Positions 1-6,905 of a DNA stretch of 20,211 nucleotides are shown one piece after another (the first letter of the stretch is position 1; the number at the start of each line of letters is the position of its first letter). A program made the translations under genes and the position numbers. The notes under the pieces were generated by a model. The model had not been told where the DNA came from and ran no database searches. It saw only the letters and a program-made list of their open reading frames with translations. The stretch spans positions 1 to 20,211 of the forward strand of contig DAIMGJ010000024.1 in assembly GCA_036723975.1 (NCBI GenBank), read 5' to 3'. The DNA comes from JAILEN01 sp036723975. GTDB taxonomy: Bacteria > Bacillota > Clostridia > Lachnospirales > Lachnospiraceae.

Positions 1-1
1 A

Positions 2-72
2 AGCGGGTGATGGGAATCGAACCCACGTATCCAGCTTGGAAGGCTGGTGTTCTACCATTGAACTACACCCGC
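2..72 (-). tRNA. tRNA-Gly (anticodon TCC)
   Basis: Read on the minus strand, the 7-bp acceptor stem GCGGGTG/CACCCGC closes a normal cloverleaf. The anticodon stem is CAGCC/GGCTG-like with loop CTTCCAA, giving anticodon TCC, and the T arm is GTGGG-TTCGATT-CCCAT. The discriminator base is T and no CCA is encoded. It lies 33 bases downstream of tRNA-Pro in the same transcript, which runs off the left edge. Confidence 0.97.
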
Positions 73-105
73 ATATTAAACTATATTGATTTCTTTTTAA
101 AGAAA

Positions 106-180
106 TCGGGGTGACAGGATTCGAACCTGCGACCCCCTGGTCCCAAACCAGGTGCTCTAGCCAAACTGAGCCACACCCCG
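106..180 (-). tRNA. tRNA-Pro (anticodon TGG)
   Basis: The acceptor stem is CGGGGTG/CACCCCG, the anticodon loop TTTGGGA gives anticodon TGG, and the T loop is TTCGAAT. It is the first gene of a Pro-Gly transcript that starts from the consensus promoter at 216-244. Confidence 0.97.
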
Positions 181-215
181 AAAGGGCTTTGCTTGTTTTC
201 GCAAACGCAAGATGT

Positions 216-244
216 ATTATATGATAACCACCTACCCTTGTCAA
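216..244 (-). promoter_or_regulatory. Consensus sigma-A promoter of the Pro-Gly tRNA transcript
   Basis: On the minus strand a perfect TTGACA (-35, 239-244) is followed by a 17-base spacer and a perfect TATAAT (-10, 216-221). Transcription should start near 209, about 29 bases before the mature tRNA-Pro. A full-consensus promoter is typical of stable RNA genes. Confidence 0.92.
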
Positions 245-298
245 CAACTTTTTTTAAAAAATTTTTTTATTTTTTTCTTATCCTAAAAATCATGGTTT

Positions 299-364
299 TA
301 TAGGATTTTTAAATATAATACTTTCGCCGGATTCGCCATCGCATTATATTTTAAAAATCCTATA
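299..364. repeat. AT-rich long inverted repeat just after the yfcE-like stop codon
   Basis: Arms 299-319 and 343-364 are inverted copies that differ by one extra A, around a GC-richer 23-base loop. The right arm contains the stop codon of the phosphodiesterase gene, so the hairpin forms at the very end of its mRNA. A third copy of the ATCCTAAAAAT motif sits at 280-290. No clean T tract follows on the minus strand, only mixed A and T runs at 246-279. It may stabilise or end the five-gene transcript, but that role is inferred. Confidence 0.55.
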
Positions 365-848
365 TTTCTTTCATATTTATTTGAAAACGTCCGTAGGAGT
401 CGACTTCTAAAATTGCATAGGTGTGGGCAGCTCCCGGTTGGCGGGGAGACGTAATGCTGCCCGGATTTAAAATTGTCATGCCTTTATAATTTCTTTCGTA
501 CAGAGGATAGTGTGTGTGCCCATAGAATACCATATCACAGTCGCGATTCATAGCGGCCTCTATCAATTCGTCAAGTTCGTATACATCTGTTCCCACGCCG
601 TAATAGTGGCCGTGGGTCAAAAGAACCTTATGGCGTCCAAGATCCTCCACCACTTCCGAAGGTAAAGATATATCATGGTCGCAGTTTCCGCGCACAACCG
701 TTACCGGCACTTCGCAAATCGCTTCAATTTCTTCCTCTCTGCCAAGAGCATCTCCCAAGTGAAAAACCTTATCCGGTTGTTCCTTTTGAATTGCTTTGAT
801 TAAAAGATTCGTACTGTAGTGTGTATCAGATGTCACTAATATTTTCAT
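360..848 (-). CDS. yfcE: YfcE/MJ0936-type metallophosphoesterase (phosphodiesterase)
   Basis: The 162-residue product is a complete single-domain calcineurin-like phosphoesterase of the YfcE family, a cytoplasmic metal-dependent phosphodiesterase. All metal-binding motifs are visible: D8-x-H10 in SDTHY, G32-D33, G54-N55 followed by CDH, H79 in THGHYYG, and G110-H-T-H113. The length is normal for the family. It is the last gene of the rlmL-protease-amidase-rdgB-yfcE operon. Its start lies inside rdgB (23-base overlap), so translation is probably coupled. The true substrate is unknown; family members act on model phosphodiesters in vitro. The pairing with rdgB is common in Firmicutes. Confidence 0.9.
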   Translation of the reverse strand: MKILVTSDTHYSTNLLIKAIQKEQPDKVFHLGDALGREEEIEAICEVPVTVVRGNCDHDISLPSEVVEDLGRHKVLLTHGHYYGVGTDVYELDELIEAAMNRDCDMVFYGHTHYPLYERNYKGMTILNPGSITSPRQPGAAHTYAILEVDSYGRFQINMKEI

Positions 849-1452
849 ATTTCATGACTTCCTTTCTCATAGCGCGAAGAGCCTGTCCTCTGTGGCTAAT
901 GGAATTCTTTTGTTCCGGGCTCATCTGTGCTGTGGAGCATCCAAACTCGTCAATATAAAAAATCGGGTCGTATCCAAATCCGTTTTCTCCCGCAATCTCA
1001 TATCCGATATAGCCTTCCATTATACCGGTGATGTTCTTACGACTGCCATCCGGAAATATGCAGGCAATTGCGCAGGTAAAACGCGCTGTACGGTCTTCTT
1101 TTTTCACTCCGTCCAGTCGTTCTATCAGGTTTTTGTTTTTAGTCTCATAGGAAGTGTCTTCTCCCATATAGCGGGCGGAATAAATTCCCGGTTCCCCGTT
1201 TAGCGCATCTATGGACAATCCGGAATCGTCTGCCATGACATAGACCTGTCCCTTCAACTCTGCCGGCAATGCATCATAAACACTTGTCGCCTTTATCATG
1301 GAGTTTTCTTCAAAGGTACTTCCGTCCTCTATAATTTCAACGTCAATTCCGGCTTCCTTCATGGTAAGAATTTCAAAATCCAAATCCTTTAGGATTTCAT
1401 GAATCTCCCGGACCTTGTTTTTGTTTCCCGTAGCAAAAATTATTTTTCTCAT
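826..1452 (-). CDS. rdgB: XTP/dITP diphosphatase (RdgB/HAM1 family)
   Basis: The 208-residue product is a house-cleaning nucleotide pyrophosphatase that converts dITP, ITP and XTP to the monophosphates and keeps deaminated purines out of DNA and RNA. Visible family motifs are FATGNKNK near the N terminus (residues 6-13), E48/E49-N50...K54, the catalytic metal-binding DDSGL at 75-79, FGYDP near 160, and SHRGQALRAM towards the C terminus. The start ATG overlaps the stop of the upstream amidase gene in an ATGA arrangement, which indicates translational coupling. The C-terminal codons overlap the start of yfcE. The sequence is complete with nothing odd. Confidence 0.95.
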   Translation of the reverse strand: MRKIIFATGNKNKVREIHEILKDLDFEILTMKEAGIDVEIIEDGSTFEENSMIKATSVYDALPAELKGQVYVMADDSGLSIDALNGEPGIYSARYMGEDTSYETKNKNLIERLDGVKKEDRTARFTCAIACIFPDGSRKNITGIMEGYIGYEIAGENGFGYDPIFYIDEFGCSTAQMSPEQKNSISHRGQALRAMRKEVMKYENISDI

Positions 1453-2507
1453 AATGCTCCCTTTTCCTGCAATGTAGTGATTACGGCTTCGTGAAGGGCA
1501 CGGGCCGTAGCATCCTGATACCCCTCATCCGTCAGTTTCTTTCGTTCTTCTTTATTGGTAATAAATCCGATTTCCGCCAATGCTACCGGCACCTTTGATG
1601 TACGAATAATAAAAATCTCATCCCCCGCAACCAAGCCTTTGGAATCACTTCCCAATGCGGCAAGCATGGAATCCAGACAATGGCTTGCAAAGGCCTTGGA
1701 CAATCCCGTCTCGTCTCCGGAGCGATACATCACCTCCGAGCCGTTAATGGAAGAGGTACGTCCGCTGGCCGTGGAATTGATATGTACACTCAAAAACAAA
1801 TCCGCGTTCAAATCATTGGCCAAGCCCACACGGCTCTCATAAGTGGGATTAAAATCCCTTTCTCGGGTATAATACACACCAATATTGTAACCATCCTCAG
1901 CAAAATAGGTTTTGATTTTTTCCGTTATGGCAAGATTAATATCCTTTTCTTTTACACCTCCTCCGGAACATCCGCCATCCTTTCCACCGTGACCGGCATC
2001 CACAACAACGATGGCATCGTACACTTCATGAGGATCTGCAAAATCCAAGTATACATACTGATTCTCATACGTAGTCTGTAGTTCATACACGTGATCCGTT
2101 GTAAACTGCAGTACCCCGTAGGCATCATTTACATCAAACGTGAAATCCTCAATATGATCGCTTCGACCTACAAGAGGATAATTGTAAAGATAGTTTTCGT
2201 CCAGTCCGGGGATTGAAATGGTAATGGTATGATACAAATAGTCCTGACTGATTTCCAACATGTCCGGCGACATATTCGCAGGCATTTCCAAGCGCAACTG
2301 ATGTGCACTTTCGCCAAGGTTTTCATCCGCTACAAGAAGGGTGGAATCTCCGTGAATCAACTCCATAACAGAATGAACGCTTTTGTCCTTTCCGTTGTCA
2401 AAAAAAGCATAATTATGCAATCCCGGGAAGAAATAAATCACGGAGGCAACCAATATTACCACAATCAGAAGAGAAATGATCAGGTAGTTTTCAATTTTCT
2501 TTTGCAT
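1449..2507 (-). CDS. Membrane-anchored N-acetylmuramoyl-L-alanine amidase (Amidase_3)
   Basis: The 352-residue product cleaves the bond between N-acetylmuramic acid and L-alanine in peptidoglycan. Residues 8-27 form one hydrophobic segment, a signal anchor placing the enzyme outside the membrane. Residues about 50-160 are beta-rich and may be an AMIN-like wall-targeting domain, which is only inferred. The catalytic Amidase_3 domain starts near 165 with zinc ligands H173 (VDAGHGG), E187 and H242 (LSVHINS), and the catalytic-type E312 (ALAEIGFITN). Its start follows the protease stop directly (TAA then ATG), with a GAGGAAG ribosome binding site inside the protease end. It could be CwlD-like or a general cell-separation amidase; the sequence does not decide. 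Confidence 0.93.
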   Translation of the reverse strand: MQKKIENYLIISLLIVVILVASVIYFFPGLHNYAFFDNGKDKSVHSVMELIHGDSTLLVADENLGESAHQLRLEMPANMSPDMLEISQDYLYHTITISIPGLDENYLYNYPLVGRSDHIEDFTFDVNDAYGVLQFTTDHVYELQTTYENQYVYLDFADPHEVYDAIVVVDAGHGGKDGGCSGGGVKEKDINLAITEKIKTYFAEDGYNIGVYYTRERDFNPTYESRVGLANDLNADLFLSVHINSTASGRTSSINGSEVMYRSGDETGLSKAFASHCLDSMLAALGSDSKGLVAGDEIFIIRTSKVPVALAEIGFITNKEERKKLTDEGYQDATARALHEAVITTLQEKGAL

Positions 2508-4187
2508 TTATTCTTCCTCTTCCCGATAGTTTCCATATATTTTTAGGCAAAGATTTCCCTTCGCCGTATCTTCAATGCTTTCCCATTCCAATCCGTTTTT
2601 GGAAACAAAGCTGGTGCCATCGGACAGATTCACCGCTCCGGGTTCCATATTTGCCGTCTCATATTCTATGGCAATGGGATGGTTTTGGTTCGGAGTACTA
2701 ATGTATAGAATCACAGCATACTCGCTTCCCTTATCCACAGAAACCTCATGCAAAAAGGGAATGGTGTAATACCCTGCGGAATCCAACTTTCCGGAGGCCA
2801 CCAACTGCCGTCCGGCTAAAGAAGACACGCCTTCATATTTCGGCACAGCGTAAATCTGGAAAGACGTATCCTTATCCAGCGAATAAAATCCGCAACTTTT
2901 TAATATTGCATCCTCATCTGCTTTGTAAATGGCAGCTCCCCAGGCATCATCTTTGTTATAGCCGATTTGTCCGCGCCAACCGCAATAATCCATTTGCTTT
3001 ACAAAATCGTAGTTGTCGGCCGGTTCGATTTTCACATAAGATACCGCCTGATTTCCAATATTGGAATCATAATAGGACACATAAAAAACGCCTTCATCAC
3101 CGAAGGAATCTCCCCAGCTGTTCTGACAAATAAACGCTCCATCCCCGGGCACATCCCCGTTGAAATTAGAAGCAGAATAATTATCGTTCCAACCGATGAT
3201 AATCACGTCATGATTTGGGGCATTTTCCCCTTGAAAACAATAGGAATTTGTTGAACGGTTGTAATTGGAGGAAGTACCGATGGAACTTACATTGATGTAA
3301 ACAGAAGTCGACACTCCCCCGTATAAATACACGCCCCACTTTATATCATCGATATCATCCGAATCGTAAAAATGAACTTCCTGCACATGATTTTTTTCAT
3401 CCATAACCGTAGGTCCCTGCCATGACAAAAGATATGCCAGTGCCATGGCAAAATCGCCGCCGTCATTATCGGTATACTGATACGGCTTGTTTTCTATCAA
3501 TTCCCTGGGATTCAGCGAAACTGCTTTTTCCGGCAAAAGACTTGATTCCATAGCGCCATATGCCGCATACGCCCAACAAGTCTGGGTGTTTCCCTGATTC
3601 TTAATAGATGCCGCCCGATCCTTTCTTCGCAAATCGAAACTTTTCGGTAAAGATGATACCGTATTGTCCGTGGATGTCACGGAAAGTTCCGCTGTCTTCA
3701 TATCCCAAGAATATTCATACCCAAACAACTCACTCAAATCCTTTAAAGGAAGATAGTAATCGCGATCGGTAACCAAAGGCGGCGTTGACAATTCCACCCG
3801 TTCGGTTCCCGCGATTCCCTCAATGGAATTTACATAAAATTTGTATTCCACTTCATTTCGTTCCAAACGAAACTCCGTTTCATCATAAAGATTTACGCAG
3901 GTATAAAACATCTCGCGAATAAAATCCAAAGATGCCATTACCTGCATGCCGTCATTTAGGCAAAGTTCATCCGCAGCAAGTGCCATTTCCTCCCCGTTGA
4001 AGCGAAAAGTCAGCCCATTGGCATCATTAATACTTTTTGCAATCAGCGGATAAAAAACACTCTGCTCCAAATGTGCGCCACGAAATGTCTCTACGTCGGA
4101 ATAGTCATCCGAGGTTGTATTTAGTTTTATGAAAAACAATGCCAAAAGTACTATGGTAAGTACCACAAAGCGTCTCATGTGTTTCAT
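2508..4187 (-). CDS. Surface C1 (papain-like) cysteine protease with copper-amine-oxidase-like stalk and lectin-like C terminus
   Basis: The 559-residue exported product has an N-terminal hydrophobic segment (7-20). Residues about 60-172 resemble the copper amine oxidase N-domain-like module seen in surface proteins of Clostridia (YYLPLKDLSELFGYEYSW region). The papain-type peptidase follows: Q198 (oxyanion), catalytic C204 in TQTCWAYAA, H326 in APNHDVIIIGW and N356 in CQNSWGD, so the catalytic set is complete. The C-terminal ~170 residues match the lectin-like domain often attached to C1 peptidases. It starts 3 bases after rlmL with AGGAAG overlapping the rlmL end. Being co-transcribed with an amidase suggests work at the cell wall; the substrate is unknown. 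Confidence 0.9.
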   Translation of the reverse strand: MKHMRRFVVLTIVLLALFFIKLNTTSDDYSDVETFRGAHLEQSVFYPLIAKSINDANGLTFRFNGEEMALAADELCLNDGMQVMASLDFIREMFYTCVNLYDETEFRLERNEVEYKFYVNSIEGIAGTERVELSTPPLVTDRDYYLPLKDLSELFGYEYSWDMKTAELSVTSTDNTVSSLPKSFDLRRKDRAASIKNQGNTQTCWAYAAYGAMESSLLPEKAVSLNPRELIENKPYQYTDNDGGDFAMALAYLLSWQGPTVMDEKNHVQEVHFYDSDDIDDIKWGVYLYGGVSTSVYINVSSIGTSSNYNRSTNSYCFQGENAPNHDVIIIGWNDNYSASNFNGDVPGDGAFICQNSWGDSFGDEGVFYVSYYDSNIGNQAVSYVKIEPADNYDFVKQMDYCGWRGQIGYNKDDAWGAAIYKADEDAILKSCGFYSLDKDTSFQIYAVPKYEGVSSLAGRQLVASGKLDSAGYYTIPFLHEVSVDKGSEYAVILYISTPNQNHPIAIEYETANMEPGAVNLSDGTSFVSKNGLEWESIEDTAKGNLCLKIYGNYREEEE

Positions 4188-4190
4188 TAG

Positions 4191-5336
4191 TTACTTCCTT
4201 TTCGGTGGCTTGGGTCCCAAATACTGATAATAGTATGTTTTAATCATGCCGTTGTAAATCTTGCGATTTTTATCGGCCTTTTTCCCAATATATTTTTCCG
4301 CATCCTCATAAGAGGTGATGACATACATAGACCAAGAATCCAAAGATGCATATACTTTGCCCAATGTCTCATAAAGTTTCGGCAAATCGCTTTTGTCCTC
4401 CAGACGTTCTCCATAAGGTGGATTTGTAATCATAAAGCCATACTTCTTTGGGTGGGAGGTATTTTTCACATCCCGCACCTGAAAATGAATCATATGATCC
4501 ACCTTCGCCTGAGCAGCATTCTTCTTTGCAATGGAAATCGCCTCCGGATCGATATCATATCCCTGAAGATTCATATCGATAGATGTATCGATTTCTTCGG
4601 TAAGTTCATCTCTGATTTCCTTCCAAAGTTCTTTATCAATAAGATGTGTCCAAGTCTCTGCCGTAAACTCCCTATATAATCCCGGGGCAATATTTGCTCC
4701 CATCATGGCAGCTTCAATCAAAAAAGTACCGCTGCCGCAGAAAGGATCCAATAAAATACGATCTTTTTTCCACGGAGTAAGCATTATAAGCGCTGCCGCC
4801 AAAGTCTCGGATATGGGAGCTTTCGATGTATAGGTTCGATAACCTCTTTTATGAAGAGGAACCCCTGTGGTATCGAGTGTTACCAAAACCTGGTCCTTCA
4901 TTAAAAAGATACGAACCGGAAAAGACAATCCGCTCTCCGGAAACTTATCCGTTTTGTATGCCTCGCTCATGCGCTCCACCATAGCCTTTTTTGCTATGGA
5001 CTGGATGGTTGGCACCGCAAAGAGTTTGCTTTTAATGGAAGTGGCTTTTGTAACCCAAAACTTTCCGTCCTTCGGGATATAGTTTTCCCACGGAATGCTT
5101 TTGATTCCCTGGAACAAATCCTCGAACTCCTCGGCATGAAACTCCCCTACCTTTACGAGAATACGCTCCCCGGTACGGATACAAAGATTGACACGAACAA
5201 CCGCCTCCCAGTCCCCCTGAAAGGTTACCCGGCCATCCTCCACCTTCGTGATTTCATAGCCCAAATCATAAATTTCTCTTTTTACCACCGCCTCAATGCC
5301 AAAATGGCAGGGCACACATATTTCAAACATTTTCAT
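4191..5336 (-). CDS. THUMP-domain class I rRNA methyltransferase (RlmL-like, 23S rRNA guanine-N2)
   Basis: The 381-residue product has an N-terminal ferredoxin-like/THUMP RNA-binding part (about 1-160) and a C-terminal Rossmann methyltransferase domain. S-adenosylmethionine binding is seen in DPFCGSG (197-203). The catalytic N2-guanine motif is NPPYGERL (305-312). It corresponds to the N-terminal methyltransferase half of E. coli RlmL, which modifies G2445 of 23S rRNA; B. subtilis YpsC is the short form. It is the first gene of the five-gene operon. The reading frame offers ATG-AAA-ATG and neither start has a clear ribosome binding site; see the promoter entry at 5344-5373. Confidence 0.92.
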   Translation of the reverse strand: MKMFEICVPCHFGIEAVVKREIYDLGYEITKVEDGRVTFQGDWEAVVRVNLCIRTGERILVKVGEFHAEEFEDLFQGIKSIPWENYIPKDGKFWVTKATSIKSKLFAVPTIQSIAKKAMVERMSEAYKTDKFPESGLSFPVRIFLMKDQVLVTLDTTGVPLHKRGYRTYTSKAPISETLAAALIMLTPWKKDRILLDPFCGSGTFLIEAAMMGANIAPGLYREFTAETWTHLIDKELWKEIRDELTEEIDTSIDMNLQGYDIDPEAISIAKKNAAQAKVDHMIHFQVRDVKNTSHPKKYGFMITNPPYGERLEDKSDLPKLYETLGKVYASLDSWSMYVITSYEDAEKYIGKKADKNRKIYNGMIKTYYYQYLGPKPPKRK

Positions 5337-5343
5337 AGGCTAA

Positions 5344-5373
5344 ATCATACCATAAATCCGGCTCTTATTCCAA
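5344..5373 (-). promoter_or_regulatory. Extended -10 promoter placing the start site at or near the rlmL-like ATG
   Basis: On the minus strand TTGGAA (5368-5373), an 18-base spacer and TATGAT (5344-5349) preceded by TGG form an extended -10 promoter. Only 7 bases separate the -10 box from the first ATG at 5336. Transcription would therefore begin at or next to the start codon, giving a leaderless mRNA. The lack of a Shine-Dalgarno sequence agrees with this. Confidence 0.6.
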
Positions 5374-5445
5374 ATTATTAACAAATTATTAAAATCTTAA
5401 AATTCTATTAAACATTGCTTAAGTCTATTGCCAAAGTGCTGCCCC

Positions 5446-5536
5446 GATGATATCATCCAAGCATAAGAGGAATACCTCTTATCCCCTTATTATTTATACT
5501 CCCCTCAAAAGACTGATGTTTCCCCATCAGTCTTTT
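5446..5536. other. Structured non-coding segment: palindrome and two strong hairpins
   Basis: The gap between lysC and the rlmL-like gene (5337-5669) holds no convincing gene. It contains a perfect 12-bp palindrome GATGATATCATC (5446-5457), an 8-bp hairpin ATAAGAGG-AATA-CCTCTTAT (5463-5482) and a 12-bp hairpin with arms AAAAGACTGATG (5507-5518) and its complement (5525-5536). The last could be a terminator for plus-strand RNA, as it is followed by broken T runs. The set could be part of an uncharacterised small RNA. I could not match it to a known riboswitch or T-box. Confidence 0.5.
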
Positions 5537-5591
5537 ACTTTGCTCTTTTATTGTATTAACAAAAAATCTCAAATGATTTTTTTGCGAAGTC

Positions 5592-5666
5592 TTAAATAAA
5601 AAAACGTAGAATCTTTTTGTGTAGGGTGCTTCTTTGGCACCCGGCAAAAAGTATTCTACGTTTTTT
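5592..5666 (-). terminator. Long composite terminator after lysC
   Basis: Immediately after the lysC stop, three nested stems form one long hairpin: 14 bp (5599-5612 with 5653-5666), then CTTTTTG/CAAAAAG, then GGGTGC/GCACCC around a 7-base loop. On the minus strand the outer stem ends in a run of seven T. This is a strong intrinsic terminator for the ACT-hom-lysC operon. Confidence 0.88.
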
Positions 5667-5669
5667 CTA

Positions 5670-6143
5670 TTACTCTTCTAAAAAGGCTGCATGTACTGCT
5701 TTCATGGCGCTCTGGACATCATCTAAATCGATGAGTACGGTGATGCGGATTTCGGAGGTGGCAATCATACGAATGTTAACACCGACACCGTAAAGAGCCT
5801 CAAACATCTTCGCAGCAACACCTGCGTTAGACTGCATACCGGCACCTACGATGGAAAGTTTTGCAACAGATTCATCCTCCTCGATTTTTTGGATGGTAAG
5901 ACGCTCCTTATTTTCCTTTAACAACTGAACCGCCTCTTTGGCCTGGGTCTGATCAACGGTAAAGGAAATATCCTTTGTATCATCACGACCGATAGACTGT
6001 AAAATCACATCCACGTTGATATTGTGCTTTGCCAATAAATCAAACACCTTAAATGCAATACCCGGTTCATTCTTCAATCCAATAATCGCAATACGTGCTG
6101 CATCCTTATCTACTGCAACCCCGCTTACAAGCATACTTTCCAC
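5670..6143 (-). CDS. Predicted in-frame internal product of lysC: aspartokinase beta subunit (two ACT domains)
   Basis: Inside lysC the minus strand reads AAAGGAGGT (6151-6159), then 8 bases after AGGAGG a GTG codon (6141-6143), which is codon 245 of the lysC frame. Translation from it would give a 157-residue protein holding only the two ACT domains. B. subtilis aspartokinase II and the Corynebacterium enzyme are known to be alpha2beta2 complexes whose beta chain (about 160 residues) comes from exactly such an internal start. The match in position, frame and length supports a real second product. The motif also encodes Lys-Glu-Val, so chance is possible. Confidence 0.7.
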   Translation of the reverse strand: MESMLVSGVAVDKDAARIAIIGLKNEPGIAFKVFDLLAKHNINVDVILQSIGRDDTKDISFTVDQTQAKEAVQLLKENKERLTIQKIEEDESVAKLSIVGAGMQSNAGVAAKMFEALYGVGVNIRMIATSEIRITVLIDLDDVQSAMKAVHAAFLEE

Positions 6144-6875
6144 TGATGCTACCTCCTTTACTGTTGTACCTTCTGCGGTATTTAAACTTGAACGTACGAC
6201 AAGCTGTACGCCATACTTCTTTGCCAATTCTACCGAACGATTGTGCAATACCTTCGCTCCAAGTGTAGCCAACTCCAACATTTCATCATAAGAAATCTCT
6301 TCAATTTTTCTTGCATTCGGAACCACACGTGGATCTGCGGTATAAACGCCTTCCACATCTGTATAAATCTCACAAGCATCTGCGCGAAGAGCTGCTGCCA
6401 GTGCCACTGCCGTTGTATCACTTCCGCCTCGTCCCAAAGTGGTTAAATCATCGTATTTATTAATTCCCTGAAAGCCGGTAACAACAACGACCTTTCTGGC
6501 TTCCAATTCATTTTGAATTCGTTCCGTATCAATGCGTTTAAATCTGGCATTGGAGTACTTGGATGTGGTATGCATAGCCACCTGAAATGCATTTAATGAA
6601 ATTGCCGGAATACCCATGGATGAAAGTGCCATAGCCATCAAAGCTACAGATGTCTGCTCTCCGCAAGCAAGGAGCATATCCATTTCTCTCTTTGGTGCGT
6701 CCGGATTGATGTCGTAAGCTTTTTCCAAAAGCTCATCCGTAGTATCTCCCATTGCCGAAAGAACCACCACTACCTGGTTTCCGTTTCTATACTCATCGGC
6801 GATACGGTTTGCCACATTAAAAATGCGTTCCTTATTCGCCACGGAACTTCCACCGAATTTCTTGACGATTAACAT
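5670..6875 (-). CDS. lysC: Aspartate kinase (aspartokinase)
   Basis: The 401-residue enzyme phosphorylates L-aspartate, the entry step to lysine, threonine and methionine (and diaminopimelate for the cell wall). The kinase domain carries KFGGSS (6-11) and the nucleotide-binding TLGRGGSDTTA (146-156). Two ACT domains occupy about 260-400 and are the likely feedback sites; the second holds SNAGVAAKMF and SEIRITVL. Its start at 6875 has AGGAGG five bases upstream. It is the last gene of the ACT-hom-lysC operon, 30 bases after hom. It has an internal start signal for a smaller beta subunit (separate entry). Which amino acid inhibits it cannot be told from the sequence. Confidence 0.96.
   Translation of the reverse strand: MLIVKKFGGSSVANKERIFNVANRIADEYRNGNQVVVVLSAMGDTTDELLEKAYDINPDAPKREMDMLLACGEQTSVALMAMALSSMGIPAISLNAFQVAMHTTSKYSNARFKRIDTERIQNELEARKVVVVTGFQGINKYDDLTTLGRGGSDTTAVALAAALRADACEIYTDVEGVYTADPRVVPNARKIEEISYDEMLELATLGAKVLHNRSVELAKKYGVQLVVRSSLNTAEGTTVKEVASVESMLVSGVAVDKDAARIAIIGLKNEPGIAFKVFDLLAKHNINVDVILQSIGRDDTKDISFTVDQTQAKEAVQLLKENKERLTIQKIEEDESVAKLSIVGAGMQSNAGVAAKMFEALYGVGVNIRMIATSEIRITVLIDLDDVQSAMKAVHAAFLEE
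6151..6159 (-). promoter_or_regulatory. Internal ribosome binding site in lysC
   Basis: AAAGGAGGT on the minus strand lies inside the lysC coding region. It is 8 bases from the in-frame GTG at 6143 when measured from AGGAGG. It is at least as good as the ribosome binding site of lysC itself. Confidence 0.7.
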
Positions 6876-6905
6876 AGTTTCCTCCTATCAAGTCCTGTAA
6901 TCTTT

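Noticed and set aside
5453..5647. 64-codon minus-strand frame between lysC and the rlmL-like gene
   Set aside because: It runs through the lysC terminator and two hairpins, has no ribosome site and encodes a low-complexity product. Structured non-coding sequence explains the stretch better.
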